DNA of 64,000 nt from Bacillota bacterium (GCA_018817915.1 JAHISX010000012.1:1-64000), one strand, 5' to 3'. Positions 9,107-19,105 are shown, counted from the first letter of the stretch. Numbers and translations are program-made. Notes: a model not told the origin generated them from the letters alone.

Positions 9107-10324
9107 TTAGTTAACTTTCTTTTTTTGCAAAATTAATCGTATTTGTTCCAGTAATATTCTAAGTGCATTTTCTTTAGAGTGACGACTTAGTGACATCTTA
9201 TAGTTATTTTCACCTAATCTTTTCAATAATGCAGGATCATTAACAAGCTTCAATATCAAAAAGGATAATGATGCATATTTTCCAGGACTAAATGTTAATC
9301 CATTTACATCATGAACAATCAACTCTCTAATATTAGGAAAATCACTAATAACAGCAGTTTTCTTTTGCACTCCAATCTCGAATACAGGGCGAGCTTGATG
9401 AGGTTTAATCATTGGGAATATTAGGAAATCTGAAGCAGAATACGCGAGGGAAATATTTTTCTGAATACCTATAAAATATACCTTTTCTTCGATTTTATTT
9501 TTACGAATAAAATCCTTGATTTTCTTCGAATAAACTATTTGCTTATGTTTTTTAATTCTAGTTAAATAATACCTAATTAAATTAGATTCATTAACCACTC
9601 CATCGTCATTTCCAGCAATAATTAAAGATATTTTTTCGTTTTTTATTTCTACAAGAGCTTTCAATACTAAATCCACACCTTTTAGTCTGTTAATTCCACC
9701 AACAAAAAGTATATTCGTTGAATCAAAAGGAATATTCAGTTTTTTACATGAATCAGTTTTGCCATAGGAGTCAATATAGTCAATTTTATCTAAAAAATCA
9801 GGAACAACGAACGCATTGGTTTTCTTTAAGTTGGTTTGCTTTAAATCGAATTCTGATAAAAATGATACAGCTGAAAAATTCTCAAGATTTCTATTCATGT
9901 ACTTATTTATCAAAGAATTTGTCTTTCCTGCAATTGTTTCACGTACAAAACATAGAGTAGCGGACTTTTTAAATATTTTTCCCATCCATGAAAGTACTTT
10001 AGAGTTTACAATGATCAAGTCAGGATTTTCTTCAATTTCGATTCTCTGCCAATACTTAACTTGAAACATAGAATGTAGTGCGTGATACCAAAATCTAGGT
10101 TGTAATAGAGAATTTCCCCCACTATAGTGAGTGATTTTACCTAACTTAAAAGGGAAAACTTTTGGTTTTAGTCCTTTGCTAGTTAAAAAATCAAAAAGTT
10201 GACTGGGGCTATTAGGTATGTATGTGACAACCTCGTAGTAATCTTGTAATTCAAGCCAGGTATTGTACAAGCTAATTCCTGCACCGCCATGTAAACCCGA
10301 GTGATGGATGATAAGAATTTTCAT
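9107..10324 (-). CDS. Family 4 glycosyltransferase
   Basis: This is a 405-residue GT-B enzyme. The N-terminal domain has the glycine-rich HHSGLHGGAGIS loop at residues 7-18. The C-terminal domain has ILFVGGINRLKGVDLVLKAL and a late nucleotide-binding segment, FEIGVQKKTAVISDFPNIRELI, in place of the usual EGFGLPLLEA. It probably builds the capsule repeat unit on undecaprenyl phosphate. GAGG lies about 9 bases before the ATG. Substrate cannot be assigned. Confidence 0.82.
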   Translation of the reverse strand: MKILIIHHSGLHGGAGISLYNTWLELQDYYEVVTYIPNSPSQLFDFLTSKGLKPKVFPFKLGKITHYSGGNSLLQPRFWYHALHSMFQVKYWQRIEIEENPDLIIVNSKVLSWMGKIFKKSATLCFVRETIAGKTNSLINKYMNRNLENFSAVSFLSEFDLKQTNLKKTNAFVVPDFLDKIDYIDSYGKTDSCKKLNIPFDSTNILFVGGINRLKGVDLVLKALVEIKNEKISLIIAGNDDGVVNESNLIRYYLTRIKKHKQIVYSKKIKDFIRKNKIEEKVYFIGIQKNISLAYSASDFLIFPMIKPHQARPVFEIGVQKKTAVISDFPNIRELIVHDVNGLTFSPGKYASLSFLILKLVNDPALLKRLGENNYKMSLSRHSKENALRILLEQIRLILQKKKVN

Positions 10325-10335
10325 TTGTTAAAACC

Positions 10336-11397
10336 TCATTTCCAGAAGAATTTATAATTGTCAATACCTAAACTTCCTCCTTGAGTTGTAATCAGAAACA
10401 TAATCAACGGGAGTATTATGCATGCAACAATAGATGCAGTTTTTAAGTGTTTATTTTTTATATCCATAATAACATTTGGAATTAGAATTGTGGTAAAAAC
10501 CATAAAATAGTAAATTAACCTTTCAAATAAGGAGATTTCGGTTGCAAAAAAGTAAATAACAACGCTAAAAAATGATAGTAAAAGTAACTTTGAAATTAGA
10601 GAATCAGATAAATTTGGTTTAATTGTTGGTTTCCAAATAATTAACACTGCTAAAGGAATTAATAGATAAACTACTATGACTAATGGGTTAATATTTACTT
10701 CAAGATGCAAATACCTTTCCAAATATCTTTCTGGGATTATATTTGTAACTAATGGAATGAGTATGGATAATGCAAAATATGAAGTAAGCGAAATAACGTA
10801 TAGGATTATTGCTTTAAATTTTTTCATCTCAAAATCCTTAACTAAATAAACAACTAAAAAAATAATTGCTGAATTGTGAAAAAATGTAGCCAATATAACA
10901 AGACAGATAAATAGAAGTTTCTTGTTATTCATTAAAAACATAAAAGCAATTATTGAAATAGTTACAGCTAAACTTTGCCTAATACCCGACATTGTCATAG
11001 CAAAAAGCCCTAAGGTAACAAACAAATAAAAACTTAATATGATATTTTTAGAGTATTTTTTATAAAGTTTGGATATTACTATCACAATAAACGATGCTAT
11101 TATAAAAAGATAAAGTTGAAATCCTATTCCTGATTTACTAAAAAATAAATTGAAATAAGAATACCCTCTTTCGGAAGTTCTGAACTGAAGATATTGTTCT
11201 GGGTTTAAAAACTCATTATAGTAGCTCATAACGTCTGTTCCAACTGTAACATCTCTTAATCCCATAAGAAAAAGAAGTGATCCACCAGCAATATAAATAT
11301 AGATATTTCGCTTTTGTCTTAAACTTATGCGACTATTTTGACTTACAAATAAGCTTATAAAACCCCAAAACGCAATAACAATTAAATAAATTGTCAT
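10336..11397 (-). CDS. wzy: Wzy-type polysaccharide polymerase (EpsG family)
   Basis: This is a highly hydrophobic protein of 353 residues with about ten membrane segments and a periplasmic-type loop containing LRDVTVGTDVMSYYNEF, typical of EpsG/Wzy polymerases (GTD followed by YY). It should join flipped repeat units at the outer face of the membrane. The open frame extends to 11463, but that would overlap the upstream gene by 65 bases; the ATG at 11397 lies directly after that gene's stop and starts with a clean membrane segment. The symbol is functional, since Wzy proteins are poorly conserved. Confidence 0.8.
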   Translation of the reverse strand: MTIYLIVIAFWGFISLFVSQNSRISLRQKRNIYIYIAGGSLLFLMGLRDVTVGTDVMSYYNEFLNPEQYLQFRTSERGYSYFNLFFSKSGIGFQLYLFIIASFIVIVISKLYKKYSKNIILSFYLFVTLGLFAMTMSGIRQSLAVTISIIAFMFLMNNKKLLFICLVILATFFHNSAIIFLVVYLVKDFEMKKFKAIILYVISLTSYFALSILIPLVTNIIPERYLERYLHLEVNINPLVIVVYLLIPLAVLIIWKPTIKPNLSDSLISKLLLLSFFSVVIYFFATEISLFERLIYYFMVFTTILIPNVIMDIKNKHLKTASIVACIILPLIMFLITTQGGSLGIDNYKFFWK

Positions 11398-11398
11398 C

Positions 11399-12589
11399 TT
11401 AAACACCAACCTTTTTGAAAAAATCCTCAATATCAATTTCCCACTTTGTATAATCAAATACATTGGTTTGATAGCAATAATCTTTTAACGTGTTTTTTTG
11501 TTGATTATTTTGACTTAGTATAGATATAAATTTATTCAAATCATAATCTTCACTATTAAGGTTTAGGAAGAAACCGTTTTTACCATCAACTAGATAATTT
11601 TCTAAATCACTCGTCTTTGTAGTAATAACTGGAACATTTAGTTTGATGCTTTCAGTGAATTTTGTAGGAAAACCGGAATTAGATGTTATATTGCTCTCTC
11701 TTAATAAAATTGAAAAATCAGCTTCAGCTATTTCCTTTTGTAACAAAAAGTTATCAACTTTTCCGTGAAATCTAATGTACTTACAAGAAACATTAACAAT
11801 TTCTTGATCTTCAGGTAACACTTCCAGATATTGCTCTTTTGTTAAACCATAAATATCAAAAACAATGTCTTTTTTTCCTATAACAAATGCATTATGAACT
11901 AGTTTTATAGCGATATCCAATCTATCTTTTGCTAGACTTCTTTTGTTTAACTTTTTACCTAGTTCAAATGGAGTACCTGCATATATTATTCTCGTAATCT
12001 CACTTGAGTTATAAACCGGTGTAATATCATCTTTTGTATAAATCAATGTAGGTATTACAACTGATAGATTTTTTTTGTAATAGCGACTTAAGAACTGACT
12101 AGACAAAATTAACGCATCAACTTTCTTGTTTACAACTTTCATTCTCAAGTTAGAATCAATAGTTTTAATGGATTTTAGTATATAATTATTATCCGATTGA
12201 GTATACCACTCTGTTGTATCAGAGATTATTTTTATATTACGTTTTCTACAATATCTGAGTATCCGTACAAACGGAAGTGAATGATAATTGTAGCAAATGA
12301 TCGCTTTTACATCACTATACTTTTCAATAATTTTAACCACTGGTTTTATACTCATCATAAATTTAAGCCACTGTAGTTTTCCAATCGGATACGTTCTTTC
12401 CCAAACATCGAATTCATCAATTTTCGAGTAAGTTACTTCATTTTTAATAGAATTTTTTTTGATTCCAATCAGTACCGTTTTATAACCAAGATTAGTGAAT
12501 AACATAGAGTTTGCATAAACTCGATTAGCTGAAGCATTTTTATTTGGTAGTTCAAATCCTCCGATATAGATTATTGTCCCGTTACTCAT
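11399..12589 (-). CDS. Family 4 glycosyltransferase
   Basis: This 396-residue GT-B glycosyltransferase starts with IIYIGGFELPNKNASANRV. Its C-terminal Rossmann domain contains IIYAGTPFELGKKL, IYGLT and FSILLRESNITSNSGFPTKFTESI, the last being the E-rich donor-binding loop of GT4 enzymes. It starts inside the last codons of the epimerase gene (8-base overlap) and AAGGAG lies 10 bases before the ATG. The donor is unknown. Confidence 0.82.
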   Translation of the reverse strand: MSNGTIIYIGGFELPNKNASANRVYANSMLFTNLGYKTVLIGIKKNSIKNEVTYSKIDEFDVWERTYPIGKLQWLKFMMSIKPVVKIIEKYSDVKAIICYNYHSLPFVRILRYCRKRNIKIISDTTEWYTQSDNNYILKSIKTIDSNLRMKVVNKKVDALILSSQFLSRYYKKNLSVVIPTLIYTKDDITPVYNSSEITRIIYAGTPFELGKKLNKRSLAKDRLDIAIKLVHNAFVIGKKDIVFDIYGLTKEQYLEVLPEDQEIVNVSCKYIRFHGKVDNFLLQKEIAEADFSILLRESNITSNSGFPTKFTESIKLNVPVITTKTSDLENYLVDGKNGFFLNLNSEDYDLNKFISILSQNNQQKNTLKDYCYQTNVFDYTKWEIDIEDFFKKVGV

Positions 12590-13565
12590 TTAGAAGGATC
12601 TCCTTGTAATGGGATATAGCTACATTAATGCCTTTTTCGAAACTCCATTCAGGTTGATAATTCAATTGTAGTCTAGCTTTTTCTATACTTGCATTACTAT
12701 GCTTTATGTCACCTTTTCTTGCAACCTCATAAAGTGGTTCAATCTTTTTGTCTAGTTGTTTACATAAAACTCGATAGATGTCAATCAAGTGCTCTCTTCC
12801 CCCGTAAGCAATATTATACACGTCACCTGCATACAAACTTTCTGCAAAACAGGCCTTAAGATTAGCTTCTACAACATTTTCTATGTATGTGAAATCTCTA
12901 CTCTGATTTCCATCACCATGTATAATGGGTCTTTCATTTTTTAGTAGTTGCTTAATGAACTTAGGTATTACAGCTGCATAATCACCATTTGGGTTTTGTC
13001 TTTTACCAAAAACATTAAAATATCTGAGACCATAAGTATCCAAATTATAAAGCATTTTATATAGTTTTCCGTATTCCTCGTTTACCCTTTTAGTAATTGC
13101 GTACGGTGAAAGTAGATTGCCTTCTCTGCCTTCAATTTTTGGTAATTTAGGTTCATCACCATAAACAGATGAACTTGAAGCATAGACAAATTTCTTAACA
13201 CCATTTTGTTTAGCCGCTTCAAGCATATTTAATGTGCCCTTAATGTTTATTTCTTCATATAGTAAAGGCATTTCAATGCTTCTTGGGACACTGCCCCATG
13301 CAGCTTGGTGCAAAACGTAGTCAACTCCTGAACAAGCAATTATACAAGTATCGAAATCTCTAATGTCACCTAGAATAAATTCGAAATTTGGGTTTGAAAC
13401 AAACAAATCAACATTTTTTTGGAAACCAGTTGATAAATTGTCCAAACACTTAACCTTATAGCCCATTTCAAGTATAGATTCAACTAAATTAGATCCAATA
13501 AATCCAGCACCGCCAGTAACTAGAAATACTGAATCATCAGGAAATTTCAACTCTTTATAACTCAT
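12582..13565 (-). CDS. UDP-GlcNAc(A) C4-epimerase, WbpP/TviC type
   Basis: This 327-residue extended SDR has TGGAGFIGSN at residues 17-26, SSSSVYGDEPKLPK, and YAITK as the catalytic YxxxK. FNVFGKRQNPNGDYAAVIPKF and the region after it closely follow the WbpP/Gne/TviC family that interconverts UDP-GlcNAc and UDP-GalNAc, or their uronic acids. Its upstream neighbour is a WbpO/TviB-type dehydrogenase, as in the Pseudomonas O6 and Vi antigen loci, so the pair should supply UDP-GalNAcA. It follows the dehydrogenase by 10 bases, and GAGGTG precedes the ATG. Confidence 0.87.
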   Translation of the reverse strand: MSYKELKFPDDSVFLVTGGAGFIGSNLVESILEMGYKVKCLDNLSTGFQKNVDLFVSNPNFEFILGDIRDFDTCIIACSGVDYVLHQAAWGSVPRSIEMPLLYEEINIKGTLNMLEAAKQNGVKKFVYASSSSVYGDEPKLPKIEGREGNLLSPYAITKRVNEEYGKLYKMLYNLDTYGLRYFNVFGKRQNPNGDYAAVIPKFIKQLLKNERPIIHGDGNQSRDFTYIENVVEANLKACFAESLYAGDVYNIAYGGREHLIDIYRVLCKQLDKKIEPLYEVARKGDIKHSNASIEKARLQLNYQPEWSFEKGINVAISHYKEILLNE

Positions 13566-13575
13566 TTTCGCACCT

Positions 13576-14895
13576 CTACAATCGGAAGTAATTATATCCT
13601 AATCTTTCATATATATTTCGATCTAATATGCTTTTGATATCAATAATTACTCTATTTTTATTTTGATTTTTTTTGAATAACTTATTTAAGTCTTCAATAG
13701 ACATGTTTCTGAATTCATCATGACTTACAGCAATGACTACAGCGTCCATATCTTTTGCAGTGTTGATGCTAGTCAAATCAATACCGTATTCATGATATGT
13801 TTCATCTTTGTCAGCTTGAGGATCAATAATGATTGGAGTTATTTCATATTCTTTGAGTTCGTTGTATATATCAATCACTCTTGTGTTCCTAATATCTGGA
13901 CAATTTTCTTTAAATGTTAATCCTAATATTGCAACTTTTGCATTTTTAACCGAAACATCAGCTTTTATTAATTGTTTGATTATATTCTCTACAACATACT
14001 TTCCCATACCATCATTTATCTTGCGACCAGACAGTATTATTTGAGAATGATATCCTACTTGTTCTGCTTTATAAGTCAAATAATATGGATCAACACCAAT
14101 GCAATGACCTCCAACGAGACCAGGCGTAAATTTCAAAAAGTTCCATTTAGTACCTGCTGCAGCTAAAACAGAGGATGTATCTATCCCTAACTTGTTAAAT
14201 ATAATGGATAGTTCATTCATAAATGCTATATTGATGTCTCTTTGTGAGTTCTCTATTACTTTCGCTGCTTCTGCGACTTTAATTGAATTTGCTCTGTATA
14301 CTCCTGCATCTACAACCAATTCGTATATTTTCGCAATTACATCTAACGACTCATCATCCATACCAGCTACTATCTTGACAATAGTTTCTAGTCGATGAAT
14401 TTTATCACCTGGATTAATCCTTTCAGGTGAATACCCAATTTTAAAGTCAACACCACATTTTAACCCTGATTCTTTCTCCAAAATCGGAACACATATCTCC
14501 TCAGTAACTCCAGGATATACTGTAGACTCGTATACTACAATCGATCCTTTTACAAGATTTCTGCCAACGGTCCTTGAAGCGGATTCAACTGGTCTTAAAT
14601 CAGGTGTATGATCTGAATTTACTGGTGTTGGTACAGCAACTATATGAAATTTTGCGTCTTTCAGTTTATTTTCATCATATGTAAAATAAACTGAAGTCTG
14701 CTTTATAACTTCATTTCCAACTTCCTTTGTTGGATCTATTCCTTTTTTATATAAGTAAATTTTTTCTTTAGATATATCAAACCCTATCACGCTTGCTTTT
14801 CTAGCAAATGATACTGCAATTGGCATCCCGACATAGCCTAAACCTATTACCGATATTCTTTCTTCTCCACTCACTATCTTTTCATATAAACTCAT
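13576..14895 (-). CDS. UDP-HexNAc 6-dehydrogenase, WbpO/TviB type
   Basis: This 439-residue member of the UDP-glucose/UDP-ManNAc dehydrogenase family has the GLGYVGMPIA NAD-binding motif near residue 18. Catalytic Lys and Asn lie in AAKVIENSQRDINIAFMNE, and the catalytic Cys in GLVGGHCIGVDPYYL. It should oxidise UDP-GlcNAc or UDP-GalNAc to the uronic acid with two NAD+. With the adjacent C4-epimerase the likely product is UDP-GalNAcA. The ATG at 14895 is preferred to an upstream GTG: AAGGAG is correctly placed and the ATGA overlaps the preceding gene's stop at 14892. Confidence 0.88.
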   Translation of the reverse strand: MSLYEKIVSGEERISVIGLGYVGMPIAVSFARKASVIGFDISKEKIYLYKKGIDPTKEVGNEVIKQTSVYFTYDENKLKDAKFHIVAVPTPVNSDHTPDLRPVESASRTVGRNLVKGSIVVYESTVYPGVTEEICVPILEKESGLKCGVDFKIGYSPERINPGDKIHRLETIVKIVAGMDDESLDVIAKIYELVVDAGVYRANSIKVAEAAKVIENSQRDINIAFMNELSIIFNKLGIDTSSVLAAAGTKWNFLKFTPGLVGGHCIGVDPYYLTYKAEQVGYHSQIILSGRKINDGMGKYVVENIIKQLIKADVSVKNAKVAILGLTFKENCPDIRNTRVIDIYNELKEYEITPIIIDPQADKDETYHEYGIDLTSINTAKDMDAVVIAVSHDEFRNMSIEDLNKLFKKNQNKNRVIIDIKSILDRNIYERLGYNYFRL

Positions 14896-15989
14896 TTTAA
14901 ACACTCCTTAAATTTATTTATTTCCTTTAGATATGAATCAATGATAATATTTCTATTAAACTCTTTTTCTGCTTTTCTACGAGCATTTCGTCCCATTTGC
15001 TTTTTTGTTTCATAGGGTATATGAATAAACTTGTCAATTGCATCTATGATGCCTGATAAACTTTTAGGCTCAAAACCAAATCCACTTATTTTCTCATCAA
15101 ATGTTTCTTTACAGCCCGGGATATTTGAAGCCAAAATTGGTCTACCCATTGATGCAGCCTCTAATAATACATTAGAGAGACCTTCGTGATAAGAAGGAAG
15201 AATGATAGCATGGCATAACTTGATTTGCTCACGAACATCATTTAACTGTCCATGATAGAATATTGTATTATTCGCATTAAGTTCTTGAAGTGTTTCATTA
15301 GACTCGGTTTCATTAAATCCGATTATATGAAATTCAATATCAGCTGAACTATCTTTATAATGCTTTGCTGCATCTAAAAGTTCAGTAATTCCTTTATTTT
15401 TCATTAACCTTCCAATAAATAATAATCGAACCGTACCATTTTTTGGATATTCTTGAAATTTATACTCATTTAGATTAATGCCTGAGCCAGGAATAACCTT
15501 ATAGTTCCCACTAATAACTTTTTTATCTAAAAAATAGTTTTTGTTTGAATCATTTTGAAAAAACACACATGTAGCATTTTTAAGTCCGAAACGATACATA
15601 AATAAGGTGAACTTTTGTAATAAACCTTTGTTCTCGATGGAAGTACCTAGTCCAGTAACATTAGGTAGATAAGGGGTTCTATTCATTCTGCTAACAATTC
15701 CACCGTATATATTTGGTTTGATAGTATAACTAAGTATAATATCTGGTTTTGTGTTTTTGACTATTCTTCTATACTTATGAATCAAAACGATGTCATTAAG
15801 TGGATTAGTTCCTCTTCTGTCAACTCTAGTTTCAATAAATTTGCACCCCAAATCAATTAACAACGGAACATAATCATCATAGGGTAATGAAACGTATACT
15901 TCGTCTCCAAGTTGAATCAGTTGTTGCAAGAGTTCCTTTCTAAATTTATACAATCCCATTCCAAAATTCGCTAGAACTAGAATTTTCAT
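14892..15989 (-). CDS. Family 4 glycosyltransferase (PglA/CapM-like)
   Basis: This 365-residue GT-B glycosyltransferase contains NVTGLGTSIENKG, FQNDSNKNYF, PGSGINLNEY, RLLFIGRLMKNKGI and LPSYHEGLSNVLLEAASMGRPILASNIPGC. That order matches the PglA/CapM/WbyL-like branch, which often adds the second sugar onto a PglC-primed lipid. Its position just after pglC, pglD-like genes agrees. It overlaps both neighbours by ATGA, which implies translational coupling. Confidence 0.85.
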   Translation of the reverse strand: MKILVLANFGMGLYKFRKELLQQLIQLGDEVYVSLPYDDYVPLLIDLGCKFIETRVDRRGTNPLNDIVLIHKYRRIVKNTKPDIILSYTIKPNIYGGIVSRMNRTPYLPNVTGLGTSIENKGLLQKFTLFMYRFGLKNATCVFFQNDSNKNYFLDKKVISGNYKVIPGSGINLNEYKFQEYPKNGTVRLLFIGRLMKNKGITELLDAAKHYKDSSADIEFHIIGFNETESNETLQELNANNTIFYHGQLNDVREQIKLCHAIILPSYHEGLSNVLLEAASMGRPILASNIPGCKETFDEKISGFGFEPKSLSGIIDAIDKFIHIPYETKKQMGRNARRKAEKEFNRNIIIDSYLKEINKFKECLK

Positions 15990-16609
15990 AATTGTAATCT
16001 CTTTATCGGAACACCAATATAAGTTCCGGAATCAATTACGTCTTTAATAACTAATCCGGCAGCACCAATGATACAATCATTGGTGATACGGACGTTATTA
16101 ACAACAACACTTCCAATACCTAACCACGTTCTCTTTCCAACAGTTACGTTACCGCCACATCTTACACCTGGAGATAAGTGTACATAATCATCTATAATGT
16201 TCTCATGATCAATACTCGAACTTGTATTGAGAATACAACCAAATCCAATCTTGCTACTATTATTGACTACGACACCGGCCATAATAACCGTACCCAATCC
16301 AATTTCAACATCGCTACCTATAATAGACTGAGGGTGAATAATAGTCACAATTTTACATCCTAGCTCTATAAGTTTGTTACTGATCTTCTCCCGTATACAA
16401 TTGCTTCCGATTGCAACAAAAAAATCATGAGTCTCTTTGAATTTGTAAGCATCTGATATGGTTCCAATAACATTTGCTTTTGTACCTTTATATTTTTCTA
16501 AATCATCATCAAGATACACAATAGACTGCCAATGTGACATAAGTTTAGCTATATCAGCTACCACTTTTCCGTGACCACCTGCACCGACTATAATTAGATT
16601 GTTTTTCAT
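15986..16609 (-). CDS. Sugar O/N-acetyltransferase, PglD-like
   Basis: This is a 207-residue NeuD/PglD-family protein. An N-terminal Rossmann-like region has the IIVGAGGHGKVVADI motif, and it is followed by hexapeptide left-handed helix repeats with VVNNSSKIGFGCILNTSSSIDHENII, the catalytic His being in SIDHE. In the bacillosamine pathway PglD acetylates the 4-amino group of UDP-4-amino-sugar made by PglE. A PglC-like and a PglE-like gene lie immediately upstream, so that role is likely. AAGGAAATG precedes the ATG. Confidence 0.83.
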   Translation of the reverse strand: MKNNLIIVGAGGHGKVVADIAKLMSHWQSIVYLDDDLEKYKGTKANVIGTISDAYKFKETHDFFVAIGSNCIREKISNKLIELGCKIVTIIHPQSIIGSDVEIGLGTVIMAGVVVNNSSKIGFGCILNTSSSIDHENIIDDYVHLSPGVRCGGNVTVGKRTWLGIGSVVVNNVRITNDCIIGAAGLVIKDVIDSGTYIGVPIKRLQL

Positions 16610-16650
16610 CGTATCATTTCCTTATCAAAAATATAGATAAAAATAAATAT

Positions 16651-17286
16651 CTAGTTCTCATTGCTTGAATTACTTCCTAAAAATTCTTCCATAGTTGAAG
16701 AAGTTTTAGAAGCGACTCCTTCGCGAACAAGCACTTTATGGACAGTCTTAAATATAATCGACAAATCACCTAGTAATGATATATTTTCAACATACTTAAT
16801 ATCAAAGTTAAATTTTTCTTCCCAAGTAATTGTATTTCTTCCATTAACCTGTGCAAACCCTGTTAAACCCGGTCTTACATTATGTCTTTTTCTTTGGGAT
16901 TCATTGTAAAGTGGTAGATACTTTATGAGCAAAGGTCTTGGTCCGACTATACTAAGGTCACCTTTGATAATATTTATTAGACCAGGTAGTTCGTCTAAAC
17001 TTGTGGACCGAAGGAATTTACCGAATTTTGTCAATCTATTTTCATCTGGCAGTAATTGACCATCAGAGTCCTTTTGATTAGTCATGGTTCTAAACTTGTA
17101 CAGATTAAAAATCTTTTCATTAAGACCCGGACGTTGCTGTTTAAAAATAATAGGGCTTCCAATCATGACTCGTACTAAAATTGCTAGCATTATAAATACA
17201 GGAGAAAAAACTACTAGAGCTAATAAGCTTAGTATAAAATCAAATGGTCTTTTTAAGAATTTCTCATAAAATCCTTTTTTATGCAT
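16651..17286 (-). CDS. Initiating phosphosugar transferase, PglC-like
   Basis: This 211-residue monotopic phosphoglycosyl transferase has an N-terminal reentrant membrane helix (FDFILSLLALVVFSPVF), KQQRPGLNEKIFNLYKFRTM, then RSTSLDELPGLINIIKGDLSIVGPRPLL. DE of SLDELP is the catalytic Asp-Glu pair of this family. It should start the repeat unit by moving a phosphosugar, plausibly diNAcBac-1-P, to undecaprenyl phosphate. The frame is open to 17481, but the start at 17286 (8-base overlap with the aminotransferase) gives the normal family length. Confidence 0.88.
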   Translation of the reverse strand: MHKKGFYEKFLKRPFDFILSLLALVVFSPVFIMLAILVRVMIGSPIIFKQQRPGLNEKIFNLYKFRTMTNQKDSDGQLLPDENRLTKFGKFLRSTSLDELPGLINIIKGDLSIVGPRPLLIKYLPLYNESQRKRHNVRPGLTGFAQVNGRNTITWEEKFNFDIKYVENISLLGDLSIIFKTVHKVLVREGVASKTSSTMEEFLGSNSSNEN

Positions 17287-18397
17287 TTTGAAATACACCT
17301 CGTATAACACCAATGACTTTCTCTTGTTGCTCTTTTGTCGTTTTTGAGTCACTTGGTAAGCATAGACCTCGAGTAAACAAATCATCTGACACTCTATTGC
17401 CAATAAAGTCATATTTCTCAAAAAACGGTTGTAAATGCATCGGTTTCCATAATGGTCTAGATTCAATGTTTTCTTTTTCAAGTGCTAAAATTAAATCAAC
17501 CGGAATAATCTTCCCTTTTAAAGTGATACTCGTTAACCAACAATTGGAATAGTTCCACTCATTCATTGGCATGAATCCGATTTCTTGAATGTCTTTCAAG
17601 GATTCTTTATAGTAATGAAATATTTGTCTCTTCTTTTCGACTCTTTGATCTAATACTTTCAGCTGACCACGACCAACTCCGGCAACCACATTACTCATTC
17701 TATAATTAAAACCTAATTCAGAATGCTGATAATGTCTTGCTTGATCTCTTGCTTGTGTTGACCAAAAACGTACTTTTTGAATTCTTTCAGCATTATTTGA
17801 AACAAGCATACCTCCACCAGAGGTAGTAATAATCTTATTACCATTAAAACTGAAAATACCATAATCACCAAAAGTGCCTGTATATTTTCCTTTATATGTA
17901 GTACCTAGTGACTCAGCAGCATCTTCAATCAATGTAACTTTGTACTTTTTACATAAATCAACAATCTTATCCATATCTGCAGATAATCCGTATAGATGAA
18001 CAACTAATACAGCTTTTGCATTAGGATATTTGATTAATGCTTCTTCAAGATATTTTGGGCTCATATTCCATGTTTCATAATCACTATCTATAAATACAGG
18101 GATTGCATTTTCATAAATTATGGGATTAGCTGTTGCAGAAAATGTTAAAGATTGACATAAAACTATGTCACCTTGTTTAACTCCCGCTGCTTTTAAGGCC
18201 ATTTGAATGGCTGCTGTTCCAGATACTAACGCAGCTGCATGACCAATACCAACTTTAGAAGCAATTTCAATTTCAAAATTAGTAACATTTGGTCCAAGTG
18301 GAGCTATCCAATTAGTATCAAAAGCCTCTTTAACAAATTGTTGTTCATAACCTTCATCACTCATATGAGGTGATGATAATAATATTCTTTCGTTCAT
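17279..18397 (-). CDS. DegT/DnrJ/EryC1 aminotransferase, PglE-like
   Basis: This is a 372-residue PLP-dependent aminotransferase acting on 4-keto sugar nucleotides. It has VSGTAAIQMALKAAGV, LIEDAAESLGTTYKGK (cofactor Asp) and FSFNGNKIITTSGGGML, in which the Lys of NGNK is the Schiff-base residue. FNYRMSN follows, as in family members. With PglC- and PglD-like genes directly downstream it most likely makes UDP-4-amino-4,6-dideoxy-GlcNAc. The dehydratase that should supply its substrate is not in this operon; a PglF-like enzyme lies at 49563-51434. Confidence 0.87.
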   Translation of the reverse strand: MNERILLSSPHMSDEGYEQQFVKEAFDTNWIAPLGPNVTNFEIEIASKVGIGHAAALVSGTAAIQMALKAAGVKQGDIVLCQSLTFSATANPIIYENAIPVFIDSDYETWNMSPKYLEEALIKYPNAKAVLVVHLYGLSADMDKIVDLCKKYKVTLIEDAAESLGTTYKGKYTGTFGDYGIFSFNGNKIITTSGGGMLVSNNAERIQKVRFWSTQARDQARHYQHSELGFNYRMSNVVAGVGRGQLKVLDQRVEKKRQIFHYYKESLKDIQEIGFMPMNEWNYSNCWLTSITLKGKIIPVDLILALEKENIESRPLWKPMHLQPFFEKYDFIGNRVSDDLFTRGLCLPSDSKTTKEQQEKVIGVIRGVFQNA

Positions 18398-18414
18398 TGA
18401 TTTACCCTCATTAT

Positions 18415-19038
18415 CTAAAGACTAAAAAACTGAATAATCTTGTCTTTTGAATATCCTACCTGCATAAGTCTATAGTATATACTTTCATTGTTTGTGTAAC
18501 TTGATATTAATATGCCATCATGTTGAAAATTGCTGATAGATTCTCTTGAAATAATATTGGTTGATCCTATCTTATTTCCTATTTTATCAATGTTATCATC
18601 TACGATTGCTAGTGCTTTGATATTAACTACTTTACTACTTTTCATTGCATTTAATAGTATTTCACATACTTCTCCAGCACCGTATAAAAGAATGTTCTTA
18701 AAACCCGTATTCTCAATTTGTATTAAGAAGCTTTCAATATTCTCTTTTGCGGAATTATAAAGTTTCTGAGATGCACTTAAATAAGAAATATTTAAAACCT
18801 TTTTTCGTTCAGAACCAGTTTTAGTGACAAAATACTCAACTGTTTTAGTTGAGATGTATTTCCTTTTGATAAATCCTTTTTGCTCATATTGATCTACATA
18901 TGAGTTAATCATTGAGACTGCTACCCCAATAGTAATGCTCATTTCTCTTTGAGTAATATTTTTATTTTTCTCAATGAGATCTAGAATCATAAATTCCTTA
19001 TATAGGGGTGTTGGTTTGAAAAAAGAGTTGTTACTCAA
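18415..19038 (-). CDS. Winged-helix plus Rossmann-like capsule regulator
   Basis: The protein of about 207 residues has two parts. An N-terminal winged helix (LIEKNKNITQREMSITIGVAVSMINSYV, then KGFIKRKYI) is MarR-like. The C-terminal half, with ILLYGAGEVCEILLNAM and later ALAIVDDN, resembles the PglD N-terminal or sugar-nucleotide-binding Rossmann fold. Such proteins often open capsule operons and may sense a sugar nucleotide, though this is inference. The frame opens with GTG at 19047, but TTG at 19038 has GGAAGG at a normal distance. It is the first gene after the operon promoter. Confidence 0.7.
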   Translation of the reverse strand: MSNNSFFKPTPLYKEFMILDLIEKNKNITQREMSITIGVAVSMINSYVDQYEQKGFIKRKYISTKTVEYFVTKTGSERKKVLNISYLSASQKLYNSAKENIESFLIQIENTGFKNILLYGAGEVCEILLNAMKSSKVVNIKALAIVDDNIDKIGNKIGSTNIISRESISNFQHDGILISSYTNNESIYYRLMQVGYSKDKIIQFFSL

Positions 19039-19076
19039 TAGACTCACCTTCCATTGTTCGTTAATTGAATAATTTT

Positions 19077-19105
19077 ATTATATAATAATGAATCTCATTT
19101 TACAA
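19077..19105 (-). promoter_or_regulatory. Main promoter of the capsule operon
   Basis: On the minus strand TTGTAA (19100-19105) and a perfect TATAAT (19077-19082) are 17 bp apart. The first gene's start is about 32 bases past the expected transcription start. No other equally good promoter was noticed in the operon, so this may drive all 15 genes down to 3252. Confidence 0.75.
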